From: Gardnerella kenyensis
GTDB taxonomy: Bacteria > Actinomycetota > Actinomycetes > Actinomycetales > Bifidobacteriaceae
Direction of reading: 5' to 3'
Assembly: GCA_003585735.1 (NCBI GenBank)
Contig: NQOH01000007.1
Location: forward strand, 1 to 36,292
DNA: 36,292 nucleotides
The notes below the pieces were generated by a model that worked only from the letters and a program-made list of their open reading frames with translations, was not told where the DNA came from and did no database searches. Below are positions 28,941 to 36,292 of the stretch, one piece after another (the stretch's first letter is position 1; every line of letters starts with the position of its first letter). A program made the position numbers and the translations under genes.

Positions 28941-31697
28941 ATGACAGAAGAAAATCAGCAGGTTACTCCAGCAGACGCAACTATTGTTACGTCTGGTTTA
29001 GGGCGAAAAGGCCCAGAGGAGCGTGACCTTCCAGCATCGCTTAAGCAAGACATGGATTTGTGTTTGCATATTCTTCGCGATGTTCTTGGTGAATTTGATG
29101 AAAAATTGCTCGCAGTATTCGACGACGTTCGTTTGAATACTGTTGAAGCTAGTGCCGCGCATTTTGCACAAATGGTAGATGCAAAAGTAACAGCCGACGA
29201 TGGCTTAAGTAAGGCTGTTAGCAAGCTCAACGGAATGAATTTGCATGATACTCAGCTTTTAGCTCGCGCTTTTGCAACATACTTCCATTTGGCTAATTTG
29301 TGCGAAGAGAATTATCGAGTTTCTGTACTTCATCAGCGTGAATGCGATGTTGAAGATTCGATGCCAGTTGACCCAGTAAACGAACTTACTTGCGCGTATC
29401 ACAAATTATTGACGGAAATGAGTCCAGCGCAAGCTAAAGAATTGCTTGCAAAACTTGAGTTCCATCCTGTATTTACTGCGCACCCAACTGAAGCTCGTCG
29501 TAAGGCTGTTGCTGGAAAAATTCGTAGAATTTCGCAATTATTAAGCGAGCATCATCGCTTAGGCGGATCCGACAAGCGCGAAAATTATCGTCGTCTTTAT
29601 AACGAAATTGACGCTCTTCTTAGAACTTCGCCAATTGCTTTGAAGAAGCCAACTCCAGTTGAAGAAGCTGACACTATTCTTGACATTTTTGACGCTACTT
29701 TATTTGACACTATCCCAGTTGTGTATCGTCGTTTTGACGATTGGCTGCTTGGCAAGAAGGCAGGTCTTGTGCCGCCTCGCTGCCCTGCATTCTTCCACCC
29801 AGGAAGCTGGATTGGTTCGGATCGCGACGGCAACCCGAACGTGACTGCTAAAGTAAGTCGTCAGGTTGCTCGAAAGTTTAGCGATCATGTTCTTGCGGCT
29901 TTGGAAAATCGCACGCGCGAAGTTGGCAAGTGCTTAACTATGGAAACTCGCACAACTCCTCCAAGCGTGGAGCTGCTTGAGTTGTGGAATCGTCAGCGCG
30001 AAATGAGCGAACAGCTTACAGAAAGCGCTTCAGATGTTTCTAATAGCGAGCCACATCGTGCTGTAATGCTTGTAATGGCGGATCGTTTGCACCGCACTAT
30101 TAGCCGCGATACGGATTTGATGTATCATTCTTGCGAAGATTTTATTGAAGATTTGCAAATTGTGCAGCGCTCTTTGGCTGAAGGTGGCGATCCTCGAGCA
30201 GCTTATGGTCCTTTGCAGGATTTGATTTGGCAGGCGCAAACCTTTGGATTCCACATGGTTGAAATGGAATTCCGTCAGCATTCTCTCGTGCATTCTCGCG
30301 CTTTGGAAGATATTCGCGAACACGGATTGCACGGCGAACGCGGACCGCTTCAGCCGATGACTCGTGAAGTGCTCGATACTTTCCGCGCTTTGGGAGCAAT
30401 CCAAAAGCGCAACGGCATGCGTGCTGCTCGACGTTACATTATTTCCTTCGCAAAATCTGCTCAGCATGTGCGTGACGTATTTGAGCTTAATCGTCTTGCT
30501 TTCGCTCACCCACAGGATGCGCCAACAATCGACGTTATTCCACTGTTTGAGCAGTTGGAAGATTTGCAGAATTCTGTAAATGTGCTTGAGGAGATTATTA
30601 AGATTCCTGAAGTGCAGGCTCGTCTTAAGGCTACAGGCCGCAAGATGGAAGTTATGCTTGGTTACTCGGATTCTTCCAAGGATGCTGGTCCTACTTCCGC
30701 AACGCTTGCTTTGCACTCTGCTCAGGAGCGCATTGCTCAATGGGCTAAGAAGCATGATATTGATTTGACACTATTCCACGGCCGCGGTGGTGCTGTTGGT
30801 CGCGGTGGCGGTCCTGCAAACCGTGCAGTGCTTGCTCAGCCAGTTGGCTCCGTCAACTGCCGATTTAAGCTTACTGAGCAGGGCGAGGTTATTTTCGCCC
30901 GCTACGGTAACCCTATTTTGGCAATTCGCCACGTTGAATCCGTTGCTTCTGCAACTTTGCTTCAGTCTTCGCCAAGTGTTGAGAAAACTAATACTGATAT
31001 GACGAAGAAGTATGCGGATATGGCTGCAAAGCTTGATGTTGCAGCTCATGAGCGCTTCCTTGATTTGCTGCAAACGGATGATTTCACTCCATGGTTCTCT
31101 ACGGTTACACCGCTTAGCGAGATTGGTTTGCTTCCAATAGGTTCTCGCCCAGCTAAGCGCGGTTTGGGCGCGAAGTCTTTGGATGATTTGCGCACAATCC
31201 CGTGGGTGTTCTCTTGGGCTCAGGCTCGAATCAACTTGGCAGCATGGTACGGTTTGGGAACAGCTTGCGAAAAGTTTGGCGACTTGGAAACTTTGCGTAG
31301 AGCTTACGAAGAGTGGCCGCTGTTTAGTACTTTTATTGACAATATTGAGATGTCTTTGGCTAAAACGGATGAGCGTATTGCTCGCATGTACTTAAGCCTT
31401 GGAGATCGCGAAGATTTGAGCGATAAAGTACTTTCGGAAATGCAGCTTACTCGCAAGTGGGTTTTGCAAATAGTTGACGACAAGTGGCCTCTGCAGCATC
31501 GTCACGTTCTCGGCCAGGCTATTCGAGTGCGCTCGCCTTACGTTGACGCGCTTTCTGTAATCCAATCCCTTGCATTGCACAAGCTGCGTAACAAGGTAGA
31601 TAAGGAAGAATTGAGCGAAAGCCAACAGGCAGAGTTCATCTACCTTATTCTTTGCACTGTTTCTGGTGTTGCTGCAGGCTTGCAAAATACTGGATGA
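28941..31697 (+). CDS. ppc: Phosphoenolpyruvate carboxylase
   Basis: Carboxylates PEP with bicarbonate to oxaloacetate, an anaplerotic step. 918 residues, the normal length. Active-site motifs: FTAHPTEARR with catalytic H181, GSWIGSDRDGNPNV, GYSDSSKDAG with K580, and the glycine-rich FHGRGGAVGRGGGP with R615. The ending LRNTG-type terminus appears as QNTG. An excellent ribosome binding site (AAGGAGGT) precedes the ATG. A beta-carbonic anhydrase, which equilibrates CO2 and the bicarbonate substrate, is encoded 190 bp downstream, in a separate transcript behind a terminator. Confidence 0.97.
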   Translation: MTEENQQVTPADATIVTSGLGRKGPEERDLPASLKQDMDLCLHILRDVLGEFDEKLLAVFDDVRLNTVEASAAHFAQMVDAKVTADDGLSKAVSKLNGMNLHDTQLLARAFATYFHLANLCEENYRVSVLHQRECDVEDSMPVDPVNELTCAYHKLLTEMSPAQAKELLAKLEFHPVFTAHPTEARRKAVAGKIRRISQLLSEHHRLGGSDKRENYRRLYNEIDALLRTSPIALKKPTPVEEADTILDIFDATLFDTIPVVYRRFDDWLLGKKAGLVPPRCPAFFHPGSWIGSDRDGNPNVTAKVSRQVARKFSDHVLAALENRTREVGKCLTMETRTTPPSVELLELWNRQREMSEQLTESASDVSNSEPHRAVMLVMADRLHRTISRDTDLMYHSCEDFIEDLQIVQRSLAEGGDPRAAYGPLQDLIWQAQTFGFHMVEMEFRQHSLVHSRALEDIREHGLHGERGPLQPMTREVLDTFRALGAIQKRNGMRAARRYIISFAKSAQHVRDVFELNRLAFAHPQDAPTIDVIPLFEQLEDLQNSVNVLEEIIKIPEVQARLKATGRKMEVMLGYSDSSKDAGPTSATLALHSAQERIAQWAKKHDIDLTLFHGRGGAVGRGGGPANRAVLAQPVGSVNCRFKLTEQGEVIFARYGNPILAIRHVESVASATLLQSSPSVEKTNTDMTKKYADMAAKLDVAAHERFLDLLQTDDFTPWFSTVTPLSEIGLLPIGSRPAKRGLGAKSLDDLRTIPWVFSWAQARINLAAWYGLGTACEKFGDLETLRRAYEEWPLFSTFIDNIEMSLAKTDERIARMYLSLGDREDLSDKVLSEMQLTRKWVLQIVDDKWPLQHRHVLGQAIRVRSPYVDALSVIQSLALHKLRNKVDKEELSESQQAEFIYLILCTVSGVAAGLQNTG

Positions 31698-31723
31698 TTT
31701 TAATAAATTACTAAATCAAGAAG

Positions 31724-31761
31724 GCTCTCGTATTTGCAAATTGCAATGCGGGAGCTTTTTT
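31724..31761 (+). terminator. Intrinsic terminator of ppc
   Basis: GCTCTCGTA (31724-31732) pairs with TGCGGGAGC (31747-31755) including two G·U pairs, with T6 at 31756-31761. Confidence 0.85.
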
Positions 31762-31886
31762 GATAATAGGCTTATATTCTTAAACAAAATTCTTATTTAC
31801 TACGAAAGATACAATATATTCTAAGTCAAAAAATTTTAAACTTTAAGCAACTGAAAATATTGCCAATGCCAATGTAGGAGATAATA

Positions 31887-32546
31887 ATGCAAGAAGAGGC
31901 AAGCGAAGATTTTGCTAATGAAAATTCGGTTTTAGCTACATCTGTATTAAGCGCAATGCTTGCTGGGAATCGCAAATTTGCAGAAGGTAATTCAGAGCAT
32001 GCAGGCGTAAATTCAGAATCGCGCATGAAACTTATTGACGGCCAGCATCCTGGAGCTGTTGTGCTTTCGTGCGCGGATTCTAGAGTTGCTCCAGAATTTA
32101 TATTCGACGCCGGTTTGGGGGATATTTTTTCTGTTCGCACAGCAGGCGAGATGCTGGATGATGCTGTAATTTCTTCGCTAGAATACGCTGTAAGCGATTT
32201 GGGAGTAAAAGTGTTTGTTGTGCTTGGGCATGAGCATTGCGGCGCCGTACAGGCTGTTTTGCCGAACGTGCAAAAGCTGGTTTCTGAATACGGTGAAGAT
32301 AAAACAAGCGAAATAATTGAGTCGAGCGAGTCAATATTGCTTCGTTCTTTAGGGCCGGCTGCGCTCGCAGGCGTTGAAGAAGACTTGAGCACGGACGATA
32401 TTGAGCGCATTCACGTGTCTAATATGTTGGCTGAAATTTGCGATAAATCTCAAATAATTCGCGAAGCTGTTTTTAGCGATGTTTTGATGCTAGTTGGCGC
32501 AAGATACCGTATGAGTGACGGTTTGGTGGAAGTATTGTCATGCTAA
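31887..32546 (+). CDS. Beta-class carbonic anhydrase
   Basis: Zinc enzyme interconverting CO2 and bicarbonate. 219 residues with all zinc/catalytic elements: C62-A-D64-S-R66, H115 and C118 in GHEHCGA, plus LEYAVSDLGVKVFVVLGH. The usual R-N-A-G segment reads RTAGE. AGGAG precedes the ATG at 7-nt spacing. The stop overlaps the next gene by 7 nt, so the permease and the DUF1980-type protein are translationally coupled to it. The link to PEP carboxylase upstream is metabolic rather than transcriptional. Confidence 0.94.
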   Translation: MQEEASEDFANENSVLATSVLSAMLAGNRKFAEGNSEHAGVNSESRMKLIDGQHPGAVVLSCADSRVAPEFIFDAGLGDIFSVRTAGEMLDDAVISSLEYAVSDLGVKVFVVLGHEHCGAVQAVLPNVQKLVSEYGEDKTSEIIESSESILLRSLGPAALAGVEEDLSTDDIERIHVSNMLAEICDKSQIIREAVFSDVLMLVGARYRMSDGLVEVLSC

Positions 32547-33655
32547 AAACAGAAATCAAAGCGGAACTAGCAAGTCAAGAAAAACCAGCAAATTCTGCTC
32601 ACTATCTTTTTTTAGTTGCGGGCATACCTTTTGCGGCTCTTATTATTGCTATGGCTCCTGCTTTACAGGCGCGTTACCCATGGCTTCTTATTGACACCAC
32701 TGTTCGTGGCGTTGCTGGCCTACTTTTGCAAGCAATTCCTTTCACTCTTATTGGCGTTCTTGTGTCTGCGGCTGTGGAAACTTGGGTAACGGCTGATTTT
32801 ATTGAAAAACACGCTCCAAAATCCACTGCGAACGGCTTTTTGGCTGCAATACTTGCAGGCGTGTGCGTGCCTGTGTGCGACTGTGTGGTTGTGCCAACAT
32901 TTTCTAGGCTGGTTGCAAGAAAATTGCCGATTCCGTGCGCAGTAACGTTCCTGTGTGCTGTTCCTGTGGTAAATCCTGTGTCTGTTTTAGCGACTTGGTA
33001 CGCTTTTTCTGATGCTCCGGCTGTAGCCGTTATGCGCGTAGCTTTAGGCGTTGGCATTGCTTTATTAGTTGGATTTAGTTTTGTAATTTTTCCTACAAAA
33101 TCACAAATTTTGCGTAATGAAAATTTATTAAAAAATAATCTTAAATCAAAATGTTCTTGTGAACTAAAGTGTGATTGCAATAACGTAACGCAATCAACTA
33201 AAGTAGCACAGCAAAATAGTAAAAAATCAAGTATTTGCGCGCAAATAAAGCTGTACATACAACATATTCACGAAGATTTTTTGAAACTTTTGCCAATTAT
33301 TGTATGCGGAACTATTGTTGCTTCTATTATTCGCGCTTGGCTTGGTGCGGATCCTGCATCTCGCGTGCAAGCGAATAATATTTGGTTTGCAATTCCTGCA
33401 ATGATGGCTATTGCTTATTTAAGTTCGCTATGTTCAAGCTCGGATGCTGTTATTGCGCGTAGCTTGGCAGCATCTTTGCCGATGTCTTCAGTGCTGGTAT
33501 TTTTGCTATTTGGCCCAATGCTGGACTTAAAAAATACGCTTATGCTAGTCGCCGACTGCCGTGGAAAATTCGTTTTGCGCTTAACTTTAACTATTGCTGG
33601 CGTATGCTTCCTTGCTTCGCTATTTTCTAACTGGGCTTGGGGATTCATGCTATGA
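32540..33655 (+). CDS. DUF318-type permease (YcgR/YraQ family)
   Basis: A 371-residue membrane protein with about eight helices. The family signature is CVPVCDCVVVPTFSRLV (C109, C113, C115), followed by LPIPCAVTFLCAVPVVNPVSVLATWYAF, and in the second half YLSSLCSSSDAVIARSL. The cytoplasmic loop between the two halves is Cys-rich: C205-S-C207-E-L-K-C211-D-C213, with another Cys near residue 233. The family is a putative permease partnered with TIGR03943/DUF1980 proteins; the substrate is not established. The Cys clusters suggest metal handling. Its ATG lies inside the carbonic anhydrase stop region (ATGCTAA). Confidence 0.87.
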   Translation: MLKTEIKAELASQEKPANSAHYLFLVAGIPFAALIIAMAPALQARYPWLLIDTTVRGVAGLLLQAIPFTLIGVLVSAAVETWVTADFIEKHAPKSTANGFLAAILAGVCVPVCDCVVVPTFSRLVARKLPIPCAVTFLCAVPVVNPVSVLATWYAFSDAPAVAVMRVALGVGIALLVGFSFVIFPTKSQILRNENLLKNNLKSKCSCELKCDCNNVTQSTKVAQQNSKKSSICAQIKLYIQHIHEDFLKLLPIIVCGTIVASIIRAWLGADPASRVQANNIWFAIPAMMAIAYLSSLCSSSDAVIARSLAASLPMSSVLVFLLFGPMLDLKNTLMLVADCRGKFVLRLTLTIAGVCFLASLFSNWAWGFML

Positions 33656-34425
33656 AACGCACCGGTTTTTTCGCAACTAAAAGCGAGCAGCACAATCGCG
33701 TTACTTTTGCTGGGCTTGTAGAAGCTTTCTTATTATTGTGCTTAGCTGCAGTGATTGCTGTAGTAACTTTGAGTGGGCAGTACACGCTTTTCACCACTCC
33801 TAGAGCTTTTGTTTATTTAATAATTGCGTCAGTTTTGCTGGTAGTTTTAGCATTTTGCGCTGCATGCGGCTGGTTTGCGGTTTCTTCACGCGACTCGTGG
33901 CGCATATTAATTTCCGTAGCGCTTCCAGCTCTTCTAATTATTATTCCTTTACAGTCTTCGCAAAGCCTTAGTTCAAGCGGTTTTGACCGTTACGCAGGAG
34001 GCCGTGCGATTGCGATTCGTTACAATTCGAGACTTTCTGGGTTGAACGAAAAATCTCGCGAAATAAAAGTAAAAAATGACGATTTTGGATTATGGTATGA
34101 CGAAATTGATCATAATTTGTCAAAATATGAAGGCTACACGATTACGATTACGGGGTTTGTAAGCCGCGACGCTACTTTAGGCGCTAACCAATTCCGCATT
34201 TCTCGCCAACTAATGTCGTGCTGCATACTAGACATGTCTCCATTCGGACTAGTTGCTGAATATTCCTCTTCTAAAAATCTCGCCGAACATAAGTGGGTGC
34301 AGCTTCGTGCGCGCATTGAGCGCGGAAATGTTGGAGTTCACGGGTACCAGCGTGCTGGAGTAGTCTTGCGAGTAATGTCTTTAAGAACCGCTCAAGCCCC
34401 AACCGGATATTTTTACCGACCGTAA
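33652..34425 (+). CDS. TIGR03943/DUF1980 family protein (YcgQ-like)
   Basis: A 257-residue protein with N-terminal membrane helices (VEAFLLLCLAAVIAVVTLSG, FVYLIIASVLLVVLAFCAACGWF, and ILISVALPALLIIIPL). The C-terminal extracytoplasmic domain shows the family pattern YEGYTITITGFV, QFRISRQLMSCCILDMSPFGL (conserved CC) and KWVQLRARIERG. It is the usual partner of DUF318 permeases. The ATG 33652 overlaps the permease stop as ATGA and GGGGA lies about 9 nt before it. An upstream in-frame TTG (33637) is less likely. The function of the pair is unknown. Confidence 0.87.
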   Translation: MKRTGFFATKSEQHNRVTFAGLVEAFLLLCLAAVIAVVTLSGQYTLFTTPRAFVYLIIASVLLVVLAFCAACGWFAVSSRDSWRILISVALPALLIIIPLQSSQSLSSSGFDRYAGGRAIAIRYNSRLSGLNEKSREIKVKNDDFGLWYDEIDHNLSKYEGYTITITGFVSRDATLGANQFRISRQLMSCCILDMSPFGLVAEYSSSKNLAEHKWVQLRARIERGNVGVHGYQRAGVVLRVMSLRTAQAPTGYFYRP

Positions 34426-34428
34426 ATA

Positions 34429-34458
34429 ATTTTCTACTAAAAATTATTTTCTACTAAA
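34429..34458 (+). repeat. Short direct repeat upstream of the CNNM gene
   Basis: ATTTTCTACTAAA occurs at 34429-34441 and 34446-34458 (17-bp period), directly upstream of the -35 element. Confidence 0.8.
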
Positions 34459-34464
34459 GAATTG

Positions 34465-34492
34465 TTGATATCGCATAGAAGTAAACTAAGAT
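34465..34492 (+). promoter_or_regulatory. Promoter of the CNNM/CorC gene
   Basis: -35 TTGATA (34465-34470, five of six consensus bases), 16-bp spacer, and -10 TAAGAT (34487-34492). The ATG at 34500 begins 7 nt after the -10, which is where transcription should start, so the mRNA is probably leaderless. Confidence 0.55.
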
Positions 34493-34499
34493 AACAATT

Positions 34500-35795
34500 A
34501 TGGCGATTGGTTTTAATATTCTGCTCATTATAATTTTTCTACTATTCGGGTCTATATTTGCGGCAACCGAGTTGGCTTTAGTGAGCTTAAGAAGTTCGCA
34601 AATTGATCGCATGGAACTGCAGGATGCTCGCGGCGCGCGCGTTGCGAAAATTGCGCGCGACCCTAATACTTTTCTATCTGCACTGCAAATTGGCGTAACG
34701 CTTTCTGGTTTTCTTTCTGCATCCTTCGGCGAATCTGCGTTAGCGCCTTACGTTGTGCCTGTTGTGCGTTCATGGGGTGTGCCGGCTCATGTTGCAGGCC
34801 CTCTTACTACAATCTTCTTAACTCTTATTATTTCGTACTGTTCTATTGTTATTTCCGAACTCGTGCCGAAGCGTATTGCAATGCAGCGTGCTGAACAAAT
34901 TGCGCGATCGGTTGTGCCGGCAGTAGATATTTTCTCGAAAATTTGCAAGCCGCTTATTTGGCTTATTGGTAAGAATACTAACGGTTTTGTGCGTTTGCTT
35001 GGATTTGATCCTAATGAAAAAGAAAGCGAAGTTTCTGACGAAGAATTGCGCGTGCTTGTTAATAGCAATAAGCGTTTAAGTCAGGATGAGCGCAATATTT
35101 TGGATGATGTGTTTGATGCTTCGGAAACTATTGTTGCTGAAGTGATGCGCCCGCGTGCTGACGTGGAATTTTTGGACGGATCTTTGAGCCTTGAAGAAGC
35201 AGCTGCAAAAATTCGTGAGCTTCCGTATTCCAGATACCCTGTTATTGGCAAGGATTTTGACGACGTTATTGGTTTTGTGCATGTGCGCGATTTGTTGGAT
35301 GTTAGAGATCCTAATGCAAAAACTGTTGCAGATGTAACTCGCGAAGGAATTAGCCTTCCTGGAACTTCTAAACTATTGCCGAGCCTAGAGCTGCTTCGAA
35401 AGCGCGGAATCCATTTGGCTATTGTTATTGACGAATACGGCGGAACTGACGGCATTGTAACTCTTGAAGATATGACAGAAGAGTTGGTTGGAGATATTCG
35501 TGACGAGTATGATCTGCCAGAAGAATCTGAGCAAAATAATGTGAATAAAACAACTGCTTTTGTAAATGGTGTTGCAAAAATTGATGGCGGTATGACCATT
35601 GAAGATTTTGCTGACATTACAGGCATTGAGCTTGAAGATGGACCTTATGAAACTGTTGCAGGCTATTTCTTAGCGCATACTGGTTCTATGGGAAGCGTTG
35701 GAGCTGTTTTGCACGATGCAGACGGCTACGATATGACTGTAACTGCGGTTGATGGTCGACGTATTGCAACTCTTGAAGTGCGTCGTCGCGCGTAA
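34500..35795 (+). CDS. CNNM/CorC-type membrane protein (DUF21 + CBS + CorC_HlyC)
   Basis: A 431-residue protein: N-terminal DUF21/CNNM membrane domain (~1-140, with PKRIAMQRAEQIA near its end), then a CBS-domain pair (~195-315, VMRPRADVEFLDG … YSRYPVIGKDFDDVIGFVHVRDLL … HLAIVIDEYGGTDGIVTLEDM). A C-terminal CorC_HlyC domain (~345-430) follows. The family handles Mg2+ or Co2+, usually efflux, with CBS domains sensing nucleotides. The name 'hemolysin' often attached to it is historical. No Shine-Dalgarno is present; see the promoter entry for the leaderless start. Confidence 0.93.
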   Translation: MAIGFNILLIIIFLLFGSIFAATELALVSLRSSQIDRMELQDARGARVAKIARDPNTFLSALQIGVTLSGFLSASFGESALAPYVVPVVRSWGVPAHVAGPLTTIFLTLIISYCSIVISELVPKRIAMQRAEQIARSVVPAVDIFSKICKPLIWLIGKNTNGFVRLLGFDPNEKESEVSDEELRVLVNSNKRLSQDERNILDDVFDASETIVAEVMRPRADVEFLDGSLSLEEAAAKIRELPYSRYPVIGKDFDDVIGFVHVRDLLDVRDPNAKTVADVTREGISLPGTSKLLPSLELLRKRGIHLAIVIDEYGGTDGIVTLEDMTEELVGDIRDEYDLPEESEQNNVNKTTAFVNGVAKIDGGMTIEDFADITGIELEDGPYETVAGYFLAHTGSMGSVGAVLHDADGYDMTVTAVDGRRIATLEVRRRA

Positions 35796-35850
35796 TTTAA
35801 GCCGTAGCAGTAGAATGTAATAGTAATAAAAAATCTAAGGAAGGATAAAT

Positions 35851-36292
35851 ATGGCCTTATTGCATATTTTGCCAGGTCTCGACGAAGCGGCCAGTGAAAA
35901 GGCTGTTGCTGTTTTGCAGAATCGTTTAAGCCATGAGCAGGAGGCTGCTTTGGTGCTTAAACATGCTCATTGGAATGTTACTGGCCCAGATTTTATTGCT
36001 GTGCACGAAATGCTTGATCCGCAGGTTGCTGAAGTTTTGGCGCAGGCGGATGAAACTGCTGAGCGAATTGCAACTTTGGGTGGTTCTCCACTTGGACGCG
36101 CAGACGATGTTGTTGCAGCTCGCACATGGAAGCGTTTTGCTTTAACTGGTCGCAAGTCAACTAAAGAATATTTGCAGGCTCTTATTGAGTATTACAACGA
36201 TATGATTGCAGACGATCGCAAAGCTATTGCGGAGCTTGACAATCTTGACATTGTGAGCTCTAACATTATTCAGGATCACGTGCAGCAGCTGG
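35851..36292 (+). CDS. dps: Dps-like ferritin (DNA starvation protein), 5' part
   Basis: 147 codons are visible before the window edge cuts the gene. The ferroxidase-centre motif is HAHWNVTGPDFIAVHEMLDPQ, in which HWN, the second His and the Asp/Glu are the iron ligands at the dimer interface. ETAERIATLGGSP is the second family motif. Dps forms dodecamers that oxidise Fe2+ with H2O2 and protect DNA. AGGAAGGA precedes the ATG at 5-nt spacing. 55 bp separate it from the CNNM stop with no terminator visible, so read-through is possible. A typical Dps of ~155-165 residues would lack only its last few residues here. Confidence 0.93.
   Translation, partial: MALLHILPGLDEAASEKAVAVLQNRLSHEQEAALVLKHAHWNVTGPDFIAVHEMLDPQVAEVLAQADETAERIATLGGSPLGRADDVVAARTWKRFALTGRKSTKEYLQALIEYYNDMIADDRKAIAELDNLDIVSSNIIQDHVQQL

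Noticed and set aside
30030..30755. A 241-codon minus-strand frame inside ppc
   Set aside because: Lies wholly within PEP carboxylase, has Ser/Arg/Leu-rich composition typical of a shadow frame, and no ribosome binding site or domain.
31826..32410. A 194-codon minus-strand frame opposite the carbonic anhydrase gene
   Set aside because: Ser-rich shadow of a well-supported gene with complete zinc-site motifs on the plus strand.
34500..35795. Hemolysin function for the CBS-domain protein
   Set aside because: The 'hemolysin' label is a historical name for this family; the domain order DUF21–CBS–CorC_HlyC points to divalent cation handling.

Overview
The window is a low-GC (roughly 40%) actinobacterial chromosome segment that starts just downstream of the replication-origin genes. 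Three things point to the family Bifidobacteriaceae, most likely Gardnerella: (i) the order DUF721 (DciA-like)–gyrB–gyrA–DUF3566; (ii) the actinobacterial cell-envelope/division cluster fhaA–fhaB–pstP–rodA–pbpA–pknA–pknB followed by crgA, a DUF881 protein and a class E sortase; (iii) strongly AT-biased third codon positions in an otherwise bifidobacterial gene set. The family call is firm; the genus is inferred from GC content and gene set only.

Layout. 1–6094: the 3' end of a DUF721 gene, DNA gyrase B and A, and a DUF3566 membrane protein, closed by a bidirectional terminator. 6124–7270: on the minus strand, a PAP2-family phosphatase overlapping the mechanosensitive channel gene mscL. 7369–16370: one long plus-strand operon of seven genes (two FHA proteins, a PP2C phosphatase, RodA, a class B PBP and two Ser/Thr kinases). 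Its last five genes are joined by overlapping or nearly touching stop/start codons, and it ends in a strong terminator. The cluster couples septal/lateral peptidoglycan synthesis to Ser/Thr phosphorylation. 16391–17843: a THUMP-like class I methyltransferase with an internal 9-bp minisatellite. 17872–20392: crgA (minus), then DUF881 and sortase E (plus). 20420–21503: a small membrane protein (minus) and a rhomboid protease (plus). 21504–21988: the only gene-free stretch above 300 bp, containing several DnaA-box-like nonamers and an elaborate inverted/direct repeat. 21989–24478: glycogen phosphorylase (minus), with codon use unlike its neighbours. 24718–28736: an SCP2-like small protein, a DUF3073 protein (minus), TrpS, and a ThrE-family exporter (minus). 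28941–31697: PEP carboxylase. 31887–34425: a three-gene, end-overlapped operon of beta-carbonic anhydrase, a DUF318-type permease and a DUF1980/TIGR03943 protein. 34500–36292: a CNNM/CorC-type CBS membrane protein and a Dps-like ferritin cut off by the window edge.

I see no prophage, IS element, CRISPR array, rRNA or tRNA gene; this is core chromosome. The points most worth a second look are non-coding: the DnaA-box cluster and adjoining large inverted repeat at 21519–21904, the 57-nt hairpin between gyrA and DUF3566, inverted repeats in the gyrB leader, several genes whose start codon sits 6–8 nt after a -10-like hexamer without a Shine-Dalgarno (leaderless candidates), and a recurrent pattern of perfect short tandem duplications. 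Among the proteins, the cysteine-rich loop in the permease next to a zinc carbonic anhydrase and the PknA-like kinase without a membrane anchor stand out. I did not find a clearly novel multi-gene defence or mobile system here.
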